Notes under the pieces: generated by a model | Told to the model about the DNA's origin: nothing | Seen by the model: only the letters and a program-made list of their open reading frames with translations | Database searches by the model: none | Source of the DNA: Phycisphaerales bacterium | GTDB lineage: Bacteria > Planctomycetota > Phycisphaerae > Phycisphaerales > SM1A02 | Assembly: GCA_028278245.1 (NCBI GenBank) | Contig: JANQEQ010000012.1 | Location: 30,126 to 94,125 of the forward strand | DNA length: 64,000 bases | Direction: 5' to 3' | Made by a program: the position numbers and the translations under genes | Shown: positions 17,535 through 26,191 of the stretch, in pieces | Layout: each line of letters begins with the position of its first letter | How positions within the stretch are numbered: position 1 is the first letter of the stretch

Positions 17535-18978
17535 CACGATCCTCCTTGTTCTGCCCCGAACCGGCTATCGGCAGCAGCATGCGAAACTCAGTCCAACAGC
17601 CGGGTTCAGAATCAACATTGATAGTCGCACCATGTAGGTTAACGATTCTCAGGGTGAGTGCCAGTCCCAGCCCTGTCCCCTTCTTCTTTTTCGTGCTGAA
17701 GAATGGTGTAAAAATGCTGGATTTGATTGCCTCGGTCATGCCCGGACCATTATCACGAATATCGATCGCAAGACTGCCCGTCTCCCGTTGATGGGTCACC
17801 TTCAGATCAATCTGCGGCGTCTCCTCCTCTTCATATTCCTTGGTCAGACACGCTTCCAGTGCGTTGGAAACTATATCCATAATAGCAGATTGAATAAGAC
17901 TGGGATCACATTGAATTTCCGGCAAATCATCCGGAACATGTGTCTTGAACACGACACCGTTATCTGAAGCGTTCTGGGTGAAGACGTGTTCAACCCTGGA
18001 AACGATATCTCCCAGTAACACCGACTTCAGTTCCGGCTCCCATTCCTTCACGTACATCAGCAGGTTCTTGGAAAACTCTCGGATGCTCGCAATACCCTCA
18101 GCCACGATATCCCAGCCATCAGAGAGAATCTCCCAATCCTGTTTCTCGATCCCCTTGCGAACCATATACGACCCACCCGGCAACGCGTTCAGCATATTTT
18201 TCATCGTGTGTTGAATCGCAGTGAACGACTGGCCGATTGCCACATACTTTTCAGATTGAATCAATTTCTTTTGCAGATTCTTTTCATTCGTCACATCTTT
18301 GCTGATGCCGAATGTTCCAATGGGAAATCCGTGTGGCCCGCGGAGCCTGGAGAGCGTGAGGATGACTTCGCGTACTTGACCATCTTTTGCCAGGAAACGT
18401 GTTTCGTAGTTGATGACATTATCCGAATCCTGCAATTGGGCAATGGCTACATCCCGTTCCTGCGGATCAGCAAACAGCTTTTCAATCGGCTGGTCGATCA
18501 CTTCCGCGCGTTCATATCCCAAAGCAGTTTCAGCCCCGGTGTTGAAGGTCTGGATCATGCCGGCTGGATTCACCGTGATAATGATATCTGCGGAACTTTC
18601 GACAATGCCTTCCAGGTAATTTCTGGCTTCGCGCAGATCGGTCAGCAGCAACTCCAGTTTGGAGGTCATTTCGTTGAACGAATCCGCCACGATCGAAAAT
18701 TCATCCTTCCGTGACACGCTCATGCGATAACTCAGATCCCCCCGGGCAATCTTCATCATGCCGGCAATCAGGATTCTGATCGGTCTTTCCAGGAAATACC
18801 AGACGGTAAACCAGATTGCCAACGCTCCCACAGCTACAGCAATTGCCGCTACCACAATATTCGTTACCAGCCGATCACCCGCCAGTGTGTGTAGAACCAT
18901 TGTCATCACCACCACCAGTATGGTGATCATGACAAATACAGCGCTCAGCTTCCAGACGATGATACTTCTACGAAACAC
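17509..18978 (-). CDS. Membrane histidine kinase with HAMP and PAS domains
   Basis: A 489-aa sensor kinase. Two membrane segments (about 9-31 and 40-66) are joined by only about ten residues, so there is no periplasmic sensor domain. HAMP follows (FLERPIRILIAGMMKIARGD), then a PAS domain (about 115-230; GIVESSADIIITVNPAGMI, GISKDVT), the dimerisation His257 in FTAIQHTMKNML, and the ATPase domain with N box DIVSNALEACL, DNGPGMTE and GTGLGLALTLRIV. Sensing is therefore cytoplasmic, through the PAS domain or membrane state. It is encoded just upstream of, and overlapping, the response regulator. Its convergent position to qmo-dsr-GNAT hints at a functional link. Confidence 0.9.
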   Translation of the reverse strand: MFRRSIIVWKLSAVFVMITILVVVMTMVLHTLAGDRLVTNIVVAAIAVAVGALAIWFTVWYFLERPIRILIAGMMKIARGDLSYRMSVSRKDEFSIVADSFNEMTSKLELLLTDLREARNYLEGIVESSADIIITVNPAGMIQTFNTGAETALGYERAEVIDQPIEKLFADPQERDVAIAQLQDSDNVINYETRFLAKDGQVREVILTLSRLRGPHGFPIGTFGISKDVTNEKNLQKKLIQSEKYVAIGQSFTAIQHTMKNMLNALPGGSYMVRKGIEKQDWEILSDGWDIVAEGIASIREFSKNLLMYVKEWEPELKSVLLGDIVSRVEHVFTQNASDNGVVFKTHVPDDLPEIQCDPSLIQSAIMDIVSNALEACLTKEYEEEETPQIDLKVTHQRETGSLAIDIRDNGPGMTEAIKSSIFTPFFSTKKKKGTGLGLALTLRIVNLHGATINVDSEPGCWTEFRMLLPIAGSGQNKEDRDGQEGAGH

Positions 18979-19320
18979 GATCTACTCGATTCTGTCAGAG
19001 AAGAGCGACCAATTGACCTCCAGATCCTAAATTGAAATCCCCCCCCCGGCAACAACCACCATGATTCACATCGATCCGATATCCCAGCGAGCCGGGCTGT
19101 CCTCGGTGTCGAAATTATTGTGAGTATCAATCATCTTCTTCGTTTGAACGCCTGCAAGCGCTACATAACAACACTTAGGATGGTTCATATAGTCGTTCTA
19201 GGGAAGCCGGGGCCGTGGAAGGCCCGGCTCGCAACATTTCGTCATGCTATCCGTGATTGATTCCCGTGGAGTCCCTTTCGCTTGGCTTACTTTATGCTTT
19301 GTGAGTAAGATGGAATTGAG
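18979..19320. other. Intergenic region with GC-rich hairpin and poly-C run
   Basis: About 340 bases between the kinase and the tRNA gene. It holds a nine-base C run (19039-19047) and a GC-rich hairpin (19204-19229; AGCCGGG-G-CC paired with GGCCCGGCT around a GTGGAA loop). The kinase promoter should lie here. No open frame looks real. Confidence 0.45.
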
Positions 19321-19394
19321 GGGCCGGTAGCTCAGCGGCCTAGAGCGAACGACTCATAATCGTTTAGACGTCGGTTCGAATCCGACCCGGCCCA
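19321..19394 (+). tRNA. tRNA with CAT anticodon (elongator Met, or Ile2)
   Basis: A 74-base cloverleaf: acceptor GGGCCGG/CCGGCCC with discriminator A, D-arm GCTC/GAGC, anticodon stem AACGA/TCGTT with loop CTCATAA, and T-arm GTCGG/CCGAC with loop TTCGAAT. CCA is not encoded. The anticodon stem lacks the three G-C pairs of initiator tRNA and the acceptor end is a normal G-C pair, so it is not initiator Met. CAT can be elongator Met or the lysidine-modified Ile2 tRNA, and the sequence alone does not decide. Confidence 0.92.
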
Positions 19395-19445
19395 TTGACC
19401 TCAACGGCAACTGCATCCACACAGCGCGTGTTTTCCCCTACCCTG

Positions 19446-20495
19446 TCACGCTCCACGTATGACCGTAAACACCAGGTAAACAACATAGCAGAGCACCAGG
19501 AACACCCCCTCAACGCGGGTGATGCGCTGCTGACTGGTCAGTGCAATCGGCAGCAGGATCAGTGTCAGCCCGAGCATGATCCCAAGATCCCAGTAGGCCC
19601 AGGGTAGTGGCGCTGGTATCGGCTTGACCAGCGAGGTTAATCCCAACACCAGCAGGATATTGAAGAGGTTGGAACCGACAATATTCCCCACTGCCAGGTC
19701 GCTGTGACCTTTGCGGCAAGCGATGATCGATGTGGCCACCTCCGGCATGCTCGTGGCCAGCGCGACTATGGTCAACCCGATGACCGCTTTGGAAATCCCC
19801 AACCACTCCGCCACCCCCACTGCTCCTGCCTCCGCCAAACTTCCCCCAAAAACCAGCGCACCCAAACCCACCATGAACATGATGATCGCAGGGAACAGTC
19901 GATGCGGAGATTCATCCTCGGCAAGTTCTTTGGCCTCGGTTGTCATTGGGTCCGTCTGGTCTTTTTTCCCCATGCGGTACCACAACCACGTGAAGATGAT
20001 AAACAGAAACAGCATTGCCAGGCCGTCGAGAAGTCCGAAGCCCGGATTCCCTTCTTCCACTGCCGTGGCGGGCAACCAGCACAAGAAAACCATAACGATG
20101 CTGATCAGGATCAGTAGAGGCAATTCAACCCTCAACACGCGACTGTGGACGATCAGCGGTGCGATCAGCGATGCCAGGCCGAGCACCAGCGCGATGTTGG
20201 CGATGTTTGAACCGACGACGTTGCCAAAGCTCAACTCACTGTTACCACGAGTGGCCGCGATGACATTGAAAAATAATTCCGGTGCGCTGGTCCCAAAGGC
20301 GACGATGGTCAGTCCGATCAGCAGCGTCGACCACTTCAGCCAGCGGGCAATACGAACCGATCCCTCCACCAGCATGTGTCCCCCCCACAACAGGACGATC
20401 ATCCCCAGAACGAACGTTACCGGCGCGGTCAGCGTATCAAGCAAAATCTGCTGGAGTTGAGACATGAGCAGGCGATTGTAATCACCGAAATCCAT
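19446..20495 (-). CDS. Ca2+/Na+ antiporter of the CaCA family
   Basis: A 349-aa integral membrane exchanger. Two homologous halves each carry the family's alpha repeat: GLTIVAFGTSAPELFFNV with GNVVGSNIANIALVLG, and GLTIVALATSMPEVATSI with GNIVGSNLFNILLVLG. The two halves are split by a charged cytoplasmic loop (GKKDQTDPMTTEAKELAEDE). About ten membrane segments are apparent. It would export calcium (or take it up) in exchange for sodium or protons. The start at 20495 or the ATG at 20465 (MSQLQQ) are both possible; neither has a good ribosome binding site. It is divergent from the ECF sigma gene. Confidence 0.93.
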   Translation of the reverse strand: MDFGDYNRLLMSQLQQILLDTLTAPVTFVLGMIVLLWGGHMLVEGSVRIARWLKWSTLLIGLTIVAFGTSAPELFFNVIAATRGNSELSFGNVVGSNIANIALVLGLASLIAPLIVHSRVLRVELPLLILISIVMVFLCWLPATAVEEGNPGFGLLDGLAMLFLFIIFTWLWYRMGKKDQTDPMTTEAKELAEDESPHRLFPAIIMFMVGLGALVFGGSLAEAGAVGVAEWLGISKAVIGLTIVALATSMPEVATSIIACRKGHSDLAVGNIVGSNLFNILLVLGLTSLVKPIPAPLPWAYWDLGIMLGLTLILLPIALTSQQRITRVEGVFLVLCYVVYLVFTVIRGA

Positions 20496-20581
20496 ATGTG
20501 TTGGGATGTGGTGGTGATTTGACTGTCTGCTTATCCTTCAGTTACTACAGTGAAGTACCTTTCCGGTCCGAGATTGCAGAT

Positions 20582-21163
20582 ATGCCCGGCCAGTCCGACA
20601 AATCCACTACCCTGCAAACTCTACTGCAACAGGCAGCTCAGGGTGATGAACTTGCCTGGCGCGATATCGTCCAGCAGTTCACGCCCCGGGTGTACGGCCT
20701 GATCAGGGCACATTGCGGCGATGGAGAGCTGGCTGAGGAAATTACGCAATCGACATTCTGCACGATTGCAGCCAAGATCGGGCAGTACACCGAAGCGGGT
20801 CGATTCGAACCCTGGCTCTTCCGGATAGCCATGAATCGCCTCCGGGACGAGATGCGAAGAAGGAAACGTCAGGCCAGACCGGTTGAAAGTCAGGCGCTGA
20901 TCGGTCTGGCAGGGGCTGAGGAAATGCCTCAAGCGGAGGATTCGATTGATGAAACGACACGCCGGAGCCTCCAGGATGCCCTGACGCGATTATCGGAGGA
21001 GGATCAACGGATTATTCACCTACGCCATTTTGGGGGATTGAGCTTCCGTCAGATCGCTGAGCTTCTGGATCAGCCTCTGGGGACGGTTCTGGCCCGTCAG
21101 CATCGAGCATTGAAGAAACTCAAGGACTTTATCGGTACGCCGCCTGGAGATGAATACATCTGA
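20582..21163 (+). CDS. ECF-family RNA polymerase sigma factor
   Basis: A 193-aa sigma factor starting MPGQSDKSTT. Region 2 is recognisable as DELAWRDIVQQFTPRVYGLI, AEEITQSTFCTIA and FEPWLFRIAMNRLRDEMRRR. Region 4 reads LSEEDQRIIHLRHFGGLSFRQ, then IAELLDQPLGTVLARQHRAL. It directs RNA polymerase to a small regulon. The following two genes, one with a single membrane segment, form an operon with it and are probably its regulator and a target. A longer frame reaches upstream to 20498 but the extra residues do not resemble the family. Confidence 0.9.
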   Translation: MPGQSDKSTTLQTLLQQAAQGDELAWRDIVQQFTPRVYGLIRAHCGDGELAEEITQSTFCTIAAKIGQYTEAGRFEPWLFRIAMNRLRDEMRRRKRQARPVESQALIGLAGAEEMPQAEDSIDETTRRSLQDALTRLSEEDQRIIHLRHFGGLSFRQIAELLDQPLGTVLARQHRALKKLKDFIGTPPGDEYI

Positions 21164-21186
21164 TGTTTGACAGGAGTTGTGAGCAA

Positions 21187-21236
21187 TGAACCCAGATTTC
21201 GTGCGTTGTACCCCGTGCCAAGGGCTGCCAGTATGA
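21187..21236 (+). CDS. 16-codon ORF coupled to the downstream membrane protein gene
   Basis: After the ribosome binding site AGGAG (21172-21176) an ATG at 21187 opens a frame encoding MNPDFVRCTPCQGLPV, whose TGA overlaps the ATG at 21233 (ATGA). Like the 17-codon ORF before qmoC it has a CxxC motif and stop-start overlap. It may be a leader, or the true start of the next gene may be an in-frame GTG at 21179, which would make this frame irrelevant. Confidence 0.25.
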
Positions 21237-21751
21237 AAATGCCACCTTTACATCACTCCCCCCACCCGAAACCACCTGCGGTTTCGGACCCTCTACCGAG
21301 TGACTATCCCGAAGATCTGATCTCTCTGGATGCTCAGATATCGCAGATGGCTGCGGAGCAGAATCTGCCAGAAGGATTGACAGATCGTGTTTTCGCAGCA
21401 TCTCGCGTCCATCTGGCTGCCTCTGACGATCGTACTGCAACAATCCCGGATCGGCTCCACAGGCCGCACTTTGGGGTACGGGTTCTGCGAACCATGTGGA
21501 GTGGTCGACTGGCCATGGCTGCCTCTCTGGCGGTTGCATTTCTCACGACCATCATGCTCATGCGTTTGCCCCTGACGAAAATGGAAACCGCAATCCCTGC
21601 GACAGTGCTGGTAAGCGACCTGGATTGGCCGGATGGTGAACCGGTTTTCATTGAAGATGAGGTGGCGTATTTATTTGAGACTGAAGATCTCACCTCTCAC
21701 GACAATTTAGCGGATGATATCCAATCCATCCTGGCTGAGTTAGAGATGTAA
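21233..21751 (+). CDS. Single-pass membrane protein of ECF operon, possible anti-sigma factor
   Basis: About 172 aa from the ATG at 21233. A Pro/His-rich N-terminus is followed by a helical cytoplasmic segment, one membrane segment (LAMAASLAVAFLTTIMLMRL) and an acidic C-terminal tail (FIEDEVAYLFETEDL). There is no zinc-finger anti-sigma motif. Size, topology and position just after an ECF sigma gene are what is expected of an anti-sigma factor in such operons; this is inference. Starts at 21167 (TTG) or 21179 (GTG) would lengthen it by up to 22 residues. Confidence 0.6.
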   Translation: MKMPPLHHSPHPKPPAVSDPLPSDYPEDLISLDAQISQMAAEQNLPEGLTDRVFAASRVHLAASDDRTATIPDRLHRPHFGVRVLRTMWSGRLAMAASLAVAFLTTIMLMRLPLTKMETAIPATVLVSDLDWPDGEPVFIEDEVAYLFETEDLTSHDNLADDIQSILAELEM

Positions 21752-21774
21752 ATACCACATACTGGGTGTTCGCC

Positions 21775-22572
21775 ATGACCAAACGATGTGCTCAGATTTC
21801 ATTGTTCCTGGCGTGGGGGGTGATACTCGCTGCTCTCATCCTTGCTAGTGGTGAATCTGCCACCGTGCCGTTACACGATCACGCTGACCTGTCTATCACA
21901 GCGAGCGCGGGAGCAGATGAAGTGGAAGCGACTCCAACTCCTCAGCAAAACCGCCGGGAAACGTTGTTCAGCCAATGGCGTCGAGGTGAATCTTCGTTTC
22001 GCTCCCTGCGTATGCCCCATTCAGCAGAACATCGTTCCTATCGTGAGCTTACACCGGAACTGCTGGATGAGTGCCTGGAAGTCGCCGCTGAGATTTTCCC
22101 TTCAATGGCCAAGTCGCTCCAAGCGCAGCGTGAAAAGGACTCTACGGGGCTGGAGCGACAGATACGCCGCCGAGCCGCCTGGCTCCTGCCACTGGTGGAA
22201 TTGAAGCATCGTGATCCGGATCTATATGAACTGAAGCTGTTTGAGTTGAAGGCCGATGCGCAAATCAATGCAATCGCACAGAATTTGCGTGAAGCACTGG
22301 AAAATGGAAACACTGCAGAGGCTGAACAACTGGAAGAACAACTCCGGACACTGTTGCGCTTCCAGGGAGCACTGCTTCTGCAATCGCGGGAAGATTATAT
22401 TTGCCGTCTCCAGGAACACATTGAACAGCTCCAGGAGCAATTGCAGATCGACCGTGACAACTTCGATGAGCAAATCGAGCAGCGCATCCAGGACTTGATT
22501 CAGGATGATAGTCCTCGGCGAGGGTTGATGAACTCGATGCGATCGCATCCTTCACGATCGTTCGTACCCTGA
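21775..22572 (+). CDS. Exported coiled-coil hypothetical protein
   Basis: A 265-aa protein with an N-terminal hydrophobic signal or anchor (ISLFLAWGVILAALILAS) and a long helical C-terminal half rich in Glu, Gln, Leu and Arg (LQEHIEQLQEQLQIDRDNFD), predicted to be coiled coil. It lies 23 bases after the preceding membrane protein in the ECF operon, so it is probably part of the same regulon. No enzymatic motif is seen. Periplasmic stress or scaffold proteins of this kind are common in ECF operons, but no specific role is assigned. Confidence 0.65.
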   Translation: MTKRCAQISLFLAWGVILAALILASGESATVPLHDHADLSITASAGADEVEATPTPQQNRRETLFSQWRRGESSFRSLRMPHSAEHRSYRELTPELLDECLEVAAEIFPSMAKSLQAQREKDSTGLERQIRRRAAWLLPLVELKHRDPDLYELKLFELKADAQINAIAQNLREALENGNTAEAEQLEEQLRTLLRFQGALLLQSREDYICRLQEHIEQLQEQLQIDRDNFDEQIEQRIQDLIQDDSPRRGLMNSMRSHPSRSFVP

Positions 22573-22607
22573 AAAGGCAACATACAACATTACCTTGAAA
22601 ATGGTGG

Positions 22608-22626
22608 CACAGCCGTCTCGGCTGTG
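22608..22626 (+). terminator. Perfect 8-bp hairpin after the ECF operon
   Basis: CACAGCCG, TCT, CGGCTGTG form a perfect 8-bp stem 36 bases after the stop of the coiled-coil gene. No T-run follows. It is a probable 3' processing or terminator element. It overlaps a GTG that could be taken as a start of the next gene, which argues against that long start. Confidence 0.45.
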
Positions 22627-22743
22627 TACGCATGGGGTGACAGGCAAGATACTGGTTTTACCCGAAGCTCCATTCTGAACGAAGTATCAAATATCTCCTC
22701 TCCGATACATCGTTGTTGCAAAGCTTGCGGTACCATACCGGCC

Positions 22744-23793
22744 GTGACACGTGCACCACAAGAACCATTACCACGAGGTAAATCGCAGCGGTTTACACGA
22801 TCGATCACCGGCTGGTTTGGCGGGGGATTGGTCTTCATCATGATATTAGCGTGCATGCTCTCCCTGCCGTTTACGTTTGGGCGGAGTATTCCCACAGGTG
22901 GAGCATCCGACGATACAGGTCGCCTCACCTGGCCGCGCCGTTTTGAACGCACTGATCTTGAGGCTGCCCTGCTTCCACCTTCGTGGGCTCCCAAAGCGGA
23001 TGATGAACGTCAACAACTGGAGATACTGACAGAATCACGCGGGAGCAAATCCATCTATCTCTTCGGTACGGATACGCTGGGTCGGGATATGCTGACGCGC
23101 TGTCTAGCGGGAGGGGGTATAAGCCTGGGCGTCGGAATAGCAGCCGCAATCATCTCCGTATTCATCGGCACGCTCTACGGCACAATCTCCGGTTACCTCG
23201 GGGGTCGTATCGACTCATTGATGATGCGCATCGTCGATGTTCTCTATGGACTTCCCTACATCCTGCTGGTTGTCTTGTTAACCGTCGCCGTTGAAGGATT
23301 TGTGGACAACCTCGGTTACGAACTTTCACCGGTTGCGAATCAGTTTGTCAATCTGTTGACATTGCTCGTTGCCATCGGTGGTGTGAGTTGGCTGACACTG
23401 GCACGCGTGATTCGTGGACAGGTGCTCAGCCTCAAACAGCAACCATTCATGGAAGCATGCCGGGCAATTGGCGTTTCCCGCCGACGACAATTTCTGCGGC
23501 ACCTGCTCCCCAATCTCATGGGACCGATCATCGTCTACGCTACTCTCACTGTCCCGTCAGCCATCCTTTCCGAATCGTTTCTCAGCTTTCTGGGGATCGG
23601 TGTCAGGGAACCACTCCCCAGTTGGGGCAACCTCGCCGCATCTGGCCTGAATGAATTGAACATTGTGCGCAGTCGATGGTGGCTGCTTTTCTGGCCGTGC
23701 TTCCTGGTTGGATTGACGTTGCTGTCCATGAATTTTATGGGAGAGGCGTTGCGTGAGGCATTTGATCCAAAACGCCGCTCCGCTGAATTCTGA
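22744..23793 (+). CDS. Oligopeptide/dipeptide ABC transporter permease (DppC/OppC type)
   Basis: A roughly 349-aa permease. The N-terminal OppC-type segment includes a first membrane helix (GGGLVFIMILACMLSL), a periplasmic loop and the family signature YLFGTDTLGRDMLTR. The core has five more helices and the EAA cytoplasmic loop FMEACRAIGVSRRRQFLRHL followed by LPNLMGPIIVY. Near the end is the family's ESFLSFLGIGVREPLPSWG. The partner permease, binding protein and ATPases are not adjacent, so it must work with subunits encoded elsewhere. The start is uncertain: GTG at 22744 is used; a frame to 22624 exists but runs through a hairpin. Confidence 0.85.
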   Translation: MTRAPQEPLPRGKSQRFTRSITGWFGGGLVFIMILACMLSLPFTFGRSIPTGGASDDTGRLTWPRRFERTDLEAALLPPSWAPKADDERQQLEILTESRGSKSIYLFGTDTLGRDMLTRCLAGGGISLGVGIAAAIISVFIGTLYGTISGYLGGRIDSLMMRIVDVLYGLPYILLVVLLTVAVEGFVDNLGYELSPVANQFVNLLTLLVAIGGVSWLTLARVIRGQVLSLKQQPFMEACRAIGVSRRRQFLRHLLPNLMGPIIVYATLTVPSAILSESFLSFLGIGVREPLPSWGNLAASGLNELNIVRSRWWLLFWPCFLVGLTLLSMNFMGEALREAFDPKRRSAEF

Positions 23794-23901
23794 CATGTCT
23801 TTTCGACATTTCAGCAAGAATCTTCCATGTCAACCCATAGCGCAGCTACAATAAGTCTGCCCAAGAGCCCGGCACGCCCCCATTTACACCAGGAATCCAC
23901 C

Positions 23902-26166
23902 ATGTGGAAAATGACATTGCGGTTCATTGTAATTTTTGCGTTGTTGGGGCCTGGCTGCTTCGCACTGGCTGGCAATCAGAATCCACCTCGGACTCGGTAT
24001 GACAATCACTATGTCATTCAGGTGAATCCTCAATCGCAGCATGAGATTAATTACCTCAATGATCTTGGTGCCATCCTGCTGAGTTGTCACGAAGGTTGTG
24101 GACCGACTGATTATGTCGTACATCGTGACCTGCTGGCAGATATCACAGCGGCGGGAATTAATTTCCTTATTCATAATGTGGATCTGCAAGCAGAAATTGA
24201 TGCTGAGCAAGCCCGGCTCTCTGCGCGTGGATCAACTGATCCCCGAGATGAACAATGGTTTGAAGATTTCAAAACTTTCGATGAAATCGTGGACCGCCTC
24301 AATGCCTGGGTAATCGATTACCCCCAACTTGTCTCTCTGATCGACATCGGCGATTCAATTGAAGGACGCGATATCTGGGCTTTGCGTATCTCAGGCTCAC
24401 CGGATCCCAAACCCGGTGTGCTCTACAACGGAACGCAACATGCCCGTGAGTGGATCAGCCCCATGATGAATATGTTTCTTGCGGAGCATCTCATCGAGAG
24501 GTATGAGACTGATCCACAAATCCGTCATCTGGTTGATCATCTGGAAATTTACATCGTTCCCGTAGTCAATCCCGATGGCTATGTGTACTCCTGGACACAC
24601 AATCGTCTCTGGCGCAAGAATCGACGCGATAATCCCGGTACATCATGTGACGGCGTTGATCCGAACCGCAACTGGGGAGTTGCCTGGGGTGAGATCGGCA
24701 GCAGCGGCAGCCCATGCAGCCAGGTCTATCACGGAACAGCGCCATTTTCAGAACCGGAAACTCAGGCAATGCGCGATTTTTATTTCGCACACCCCCTGAT
24801 CATCTCCAATATCGATTTTCATTCTTATTCCCAACTCATCCTTTGGCCGTATGGACATACCACCGATCTCGCTCCCGATCACCCGCTCTTTAACCTGCTC
24901 GGAGTACAGATGCATGAAGCAATTGAGCTTGTCCATGGCGAAGCGTATGACTACGGGCCGGCATACACGACGATTTACCCTGTCGGTGGCGCAAGTATTG
25001 ACTGGTGTTACGACGATCAGGGCATCATCTCATACACGTTCGAATTGAGGCCGGAATCATCTTCCGGTGGTGGATTTATCCTGCCCCCAGAAGAGATCAT
25101 TCCTGCTTGCGAGGAAGTTCTTCCCGCTGCTCTGATACTGGCGGAATGGTCAACAACCCCAGTGAAATTCAATTTCCACAACGGACCACCCCAGATTCTC
25201 CCCGCCGGGCTGGCAACACCTATCGAGTTTCGCATTGAGTCGTATCTCGGAGTTGAACTTGATCCCGTATCGGTCAAGCTCTATTCCCGTTTGAATGCTC
25301 AGGTTCCATTTACTGAAACACTAATCAGCGATCTTGGTAATCAGCAGTTTGAGGTCACAATGCCCGCCGTTCCGCTCGGTGGATCGCTGGAATATTACTT
25401 TGTCGCTGAATCACTCCAGGGTCTGCAATATACATCACCACTTTCAGCGCCGGATGAGTTCCACCTCGCCCACGCCACTCAGGCGCACCATCGCTTCAAT
25501 CTGAATACCGATCCCGGATGGGAATCAGAAGGCCAGTGGGAGTTCGGCATACCGTTGGGTCAGGGGGGACAGTACGGTTGGGAAGATCCCACCAGTGGTT
25601 ACACCGGTGTCAATGTGTACGGCTACAACCTTGCCGGCGATTACCCCAGCGCATTATCTGAAACACATCTGACAACAACGGCCCTGGATTGCACCGATCT
25701 GACCCGAGTTACCCTGCGTTTCCAGCGCTGGCTGGGTGTGGAAAGTTCACTTGGCGTCAGTGGTGATCATGCATACATTCGCGTCAGCACGGACGGCCAG
25801 AACTGGATCACCATCTGGGAAAATGGCCAAGTCATCATGGACGGTGAATGGTCACTTTGGGAATTTGATATCTCCGATATCGCTGACTTCCAGAGTGAAG
25901 TTTATCTCCGCTGGACCATGGGACGCACCAACACATGGAAGTGGTTCTGCGGTTGGAATATCGATGACATCGAACTTTGGGCGATCTCCACTTCATCATG
26001 CCCGCACGATCTCAATCGCGATGGCATAGTCAACATCAATGATGTGTTCTATCTTCTGGGGCAGTGGGATCAGCTCGCAGTCCCCGCTGATGTCACCGGC
26101 GACGGGTATGTTGACCTCGATGATATCATGGCCCTGCTTGATGCATGGGGTGAGTGTGATGAATGA
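23902..26166 (+). CDS. Secreted zinc carboxypeptidase (M14) with dockerin-like C-terminus
   Basis: A 754-aa secreted enzyme. Signal peptide about residues 1-25 (LRFIVIFALLGPGCFALAG). The M14 domain shows zinc ligands in QHARE (His180, Glu183) and FHSYSQ (His307), the substrate-binding stretch PVVNPDGYVYSW, and catalytic Glu381 in YTFELRPE. A beta-rich region and a jelly-roll-like region (WESEGQWEFGIPLG) follow. The last about 60 residues hold two EF-hand-like dockerin repeats, DLNRDGIVNINDVFYLL and DVTGDGYVDLDDIMALL, frequent at the C-termini of secreted planctomycete proteins. It would remove C-terminal residues from external peptides. AGGA lies 7 bases before the ATG at 23902. The neighbouring peptide permease makes peptide scavenging plausible. 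Confidence 0.92.
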   Translation: MWKMTLRFIVIFALLGPGCFALAGNQNPPRTRYDNHYVIQVNPQSQHEINYLNDLGAILLSCHEGCGPTDYVVHRDLLADITAAGINFLIHNVDLQAEIDAEQARLSARGSTDPRDEQWFEDFKTFDEIVDRLNAWVIDYPQLVSLIDIGDSIEGRDIWALRISGSPDPKPGVLYNGTQHAREWISPMMNMFLAEHLIERYETDPQIRHLVDHLEIYIVPVVNPDGYVYSWTHNRLWRKNRRDNPGTSCDGVDPNRNWGVAWGEIGSSGSPCSQVYHGTAPFSEPETQAMRDFYFAHPLIISNIDFHSYSQLILWPYGHTTDLAPDHPLFNLLGVQMHEAIELVHGEAYDYGPAYTTIYPVGGASIDWCYDDQGIISYTFELRPESSSGGGFILPPEEIIPACEEVLPAALILAEWSTTPVKFNFHNGPPQILPAGLATPIEFRIESYLGVELDPVSVKLYSRLNAQVPFTETLISDLGNQQFEVTMPAVPLGGSLEYYFVAESLQGLQYTSPLSAPDEFHLAHATQAHHRFNLNTDPGWESEGQWEFGIPLGQGGQYGWEDPTSGYTGVNVYGYNLAGDYPSALSETHLTTTALDCTDLTRVTLRFQRWLGVESSLGVSGDHAYIRVSTDGQNWITIWENGQVIMDGEWSLWEFDISDIADFQSEVYLRWTMGRTNTWKWFCGWNIDDIELWAISTSSCPHDLNRDGIVNINDVFYLLGQWDQLAVPADVTGDGYVDLDDIMALLDAWGECDE

Positions 26167-26191
26167 TAAGGTCGTCATACTCACTTTATTT

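Noticed and set aside
19711..20460. 249-aa open frame antisense to the CaCA exchanger
   Set aside because: Low-complexity Ser/Thr/Pro product opposite a clear membrane transporter gene.
22624..22743. N-terminal extension of the peptide permease
   Set aside because: Runs out of a perfect hairpin and encodes a Cys/Ser-rich stretch not found in DppC proteins; an internal GTG is a better start.
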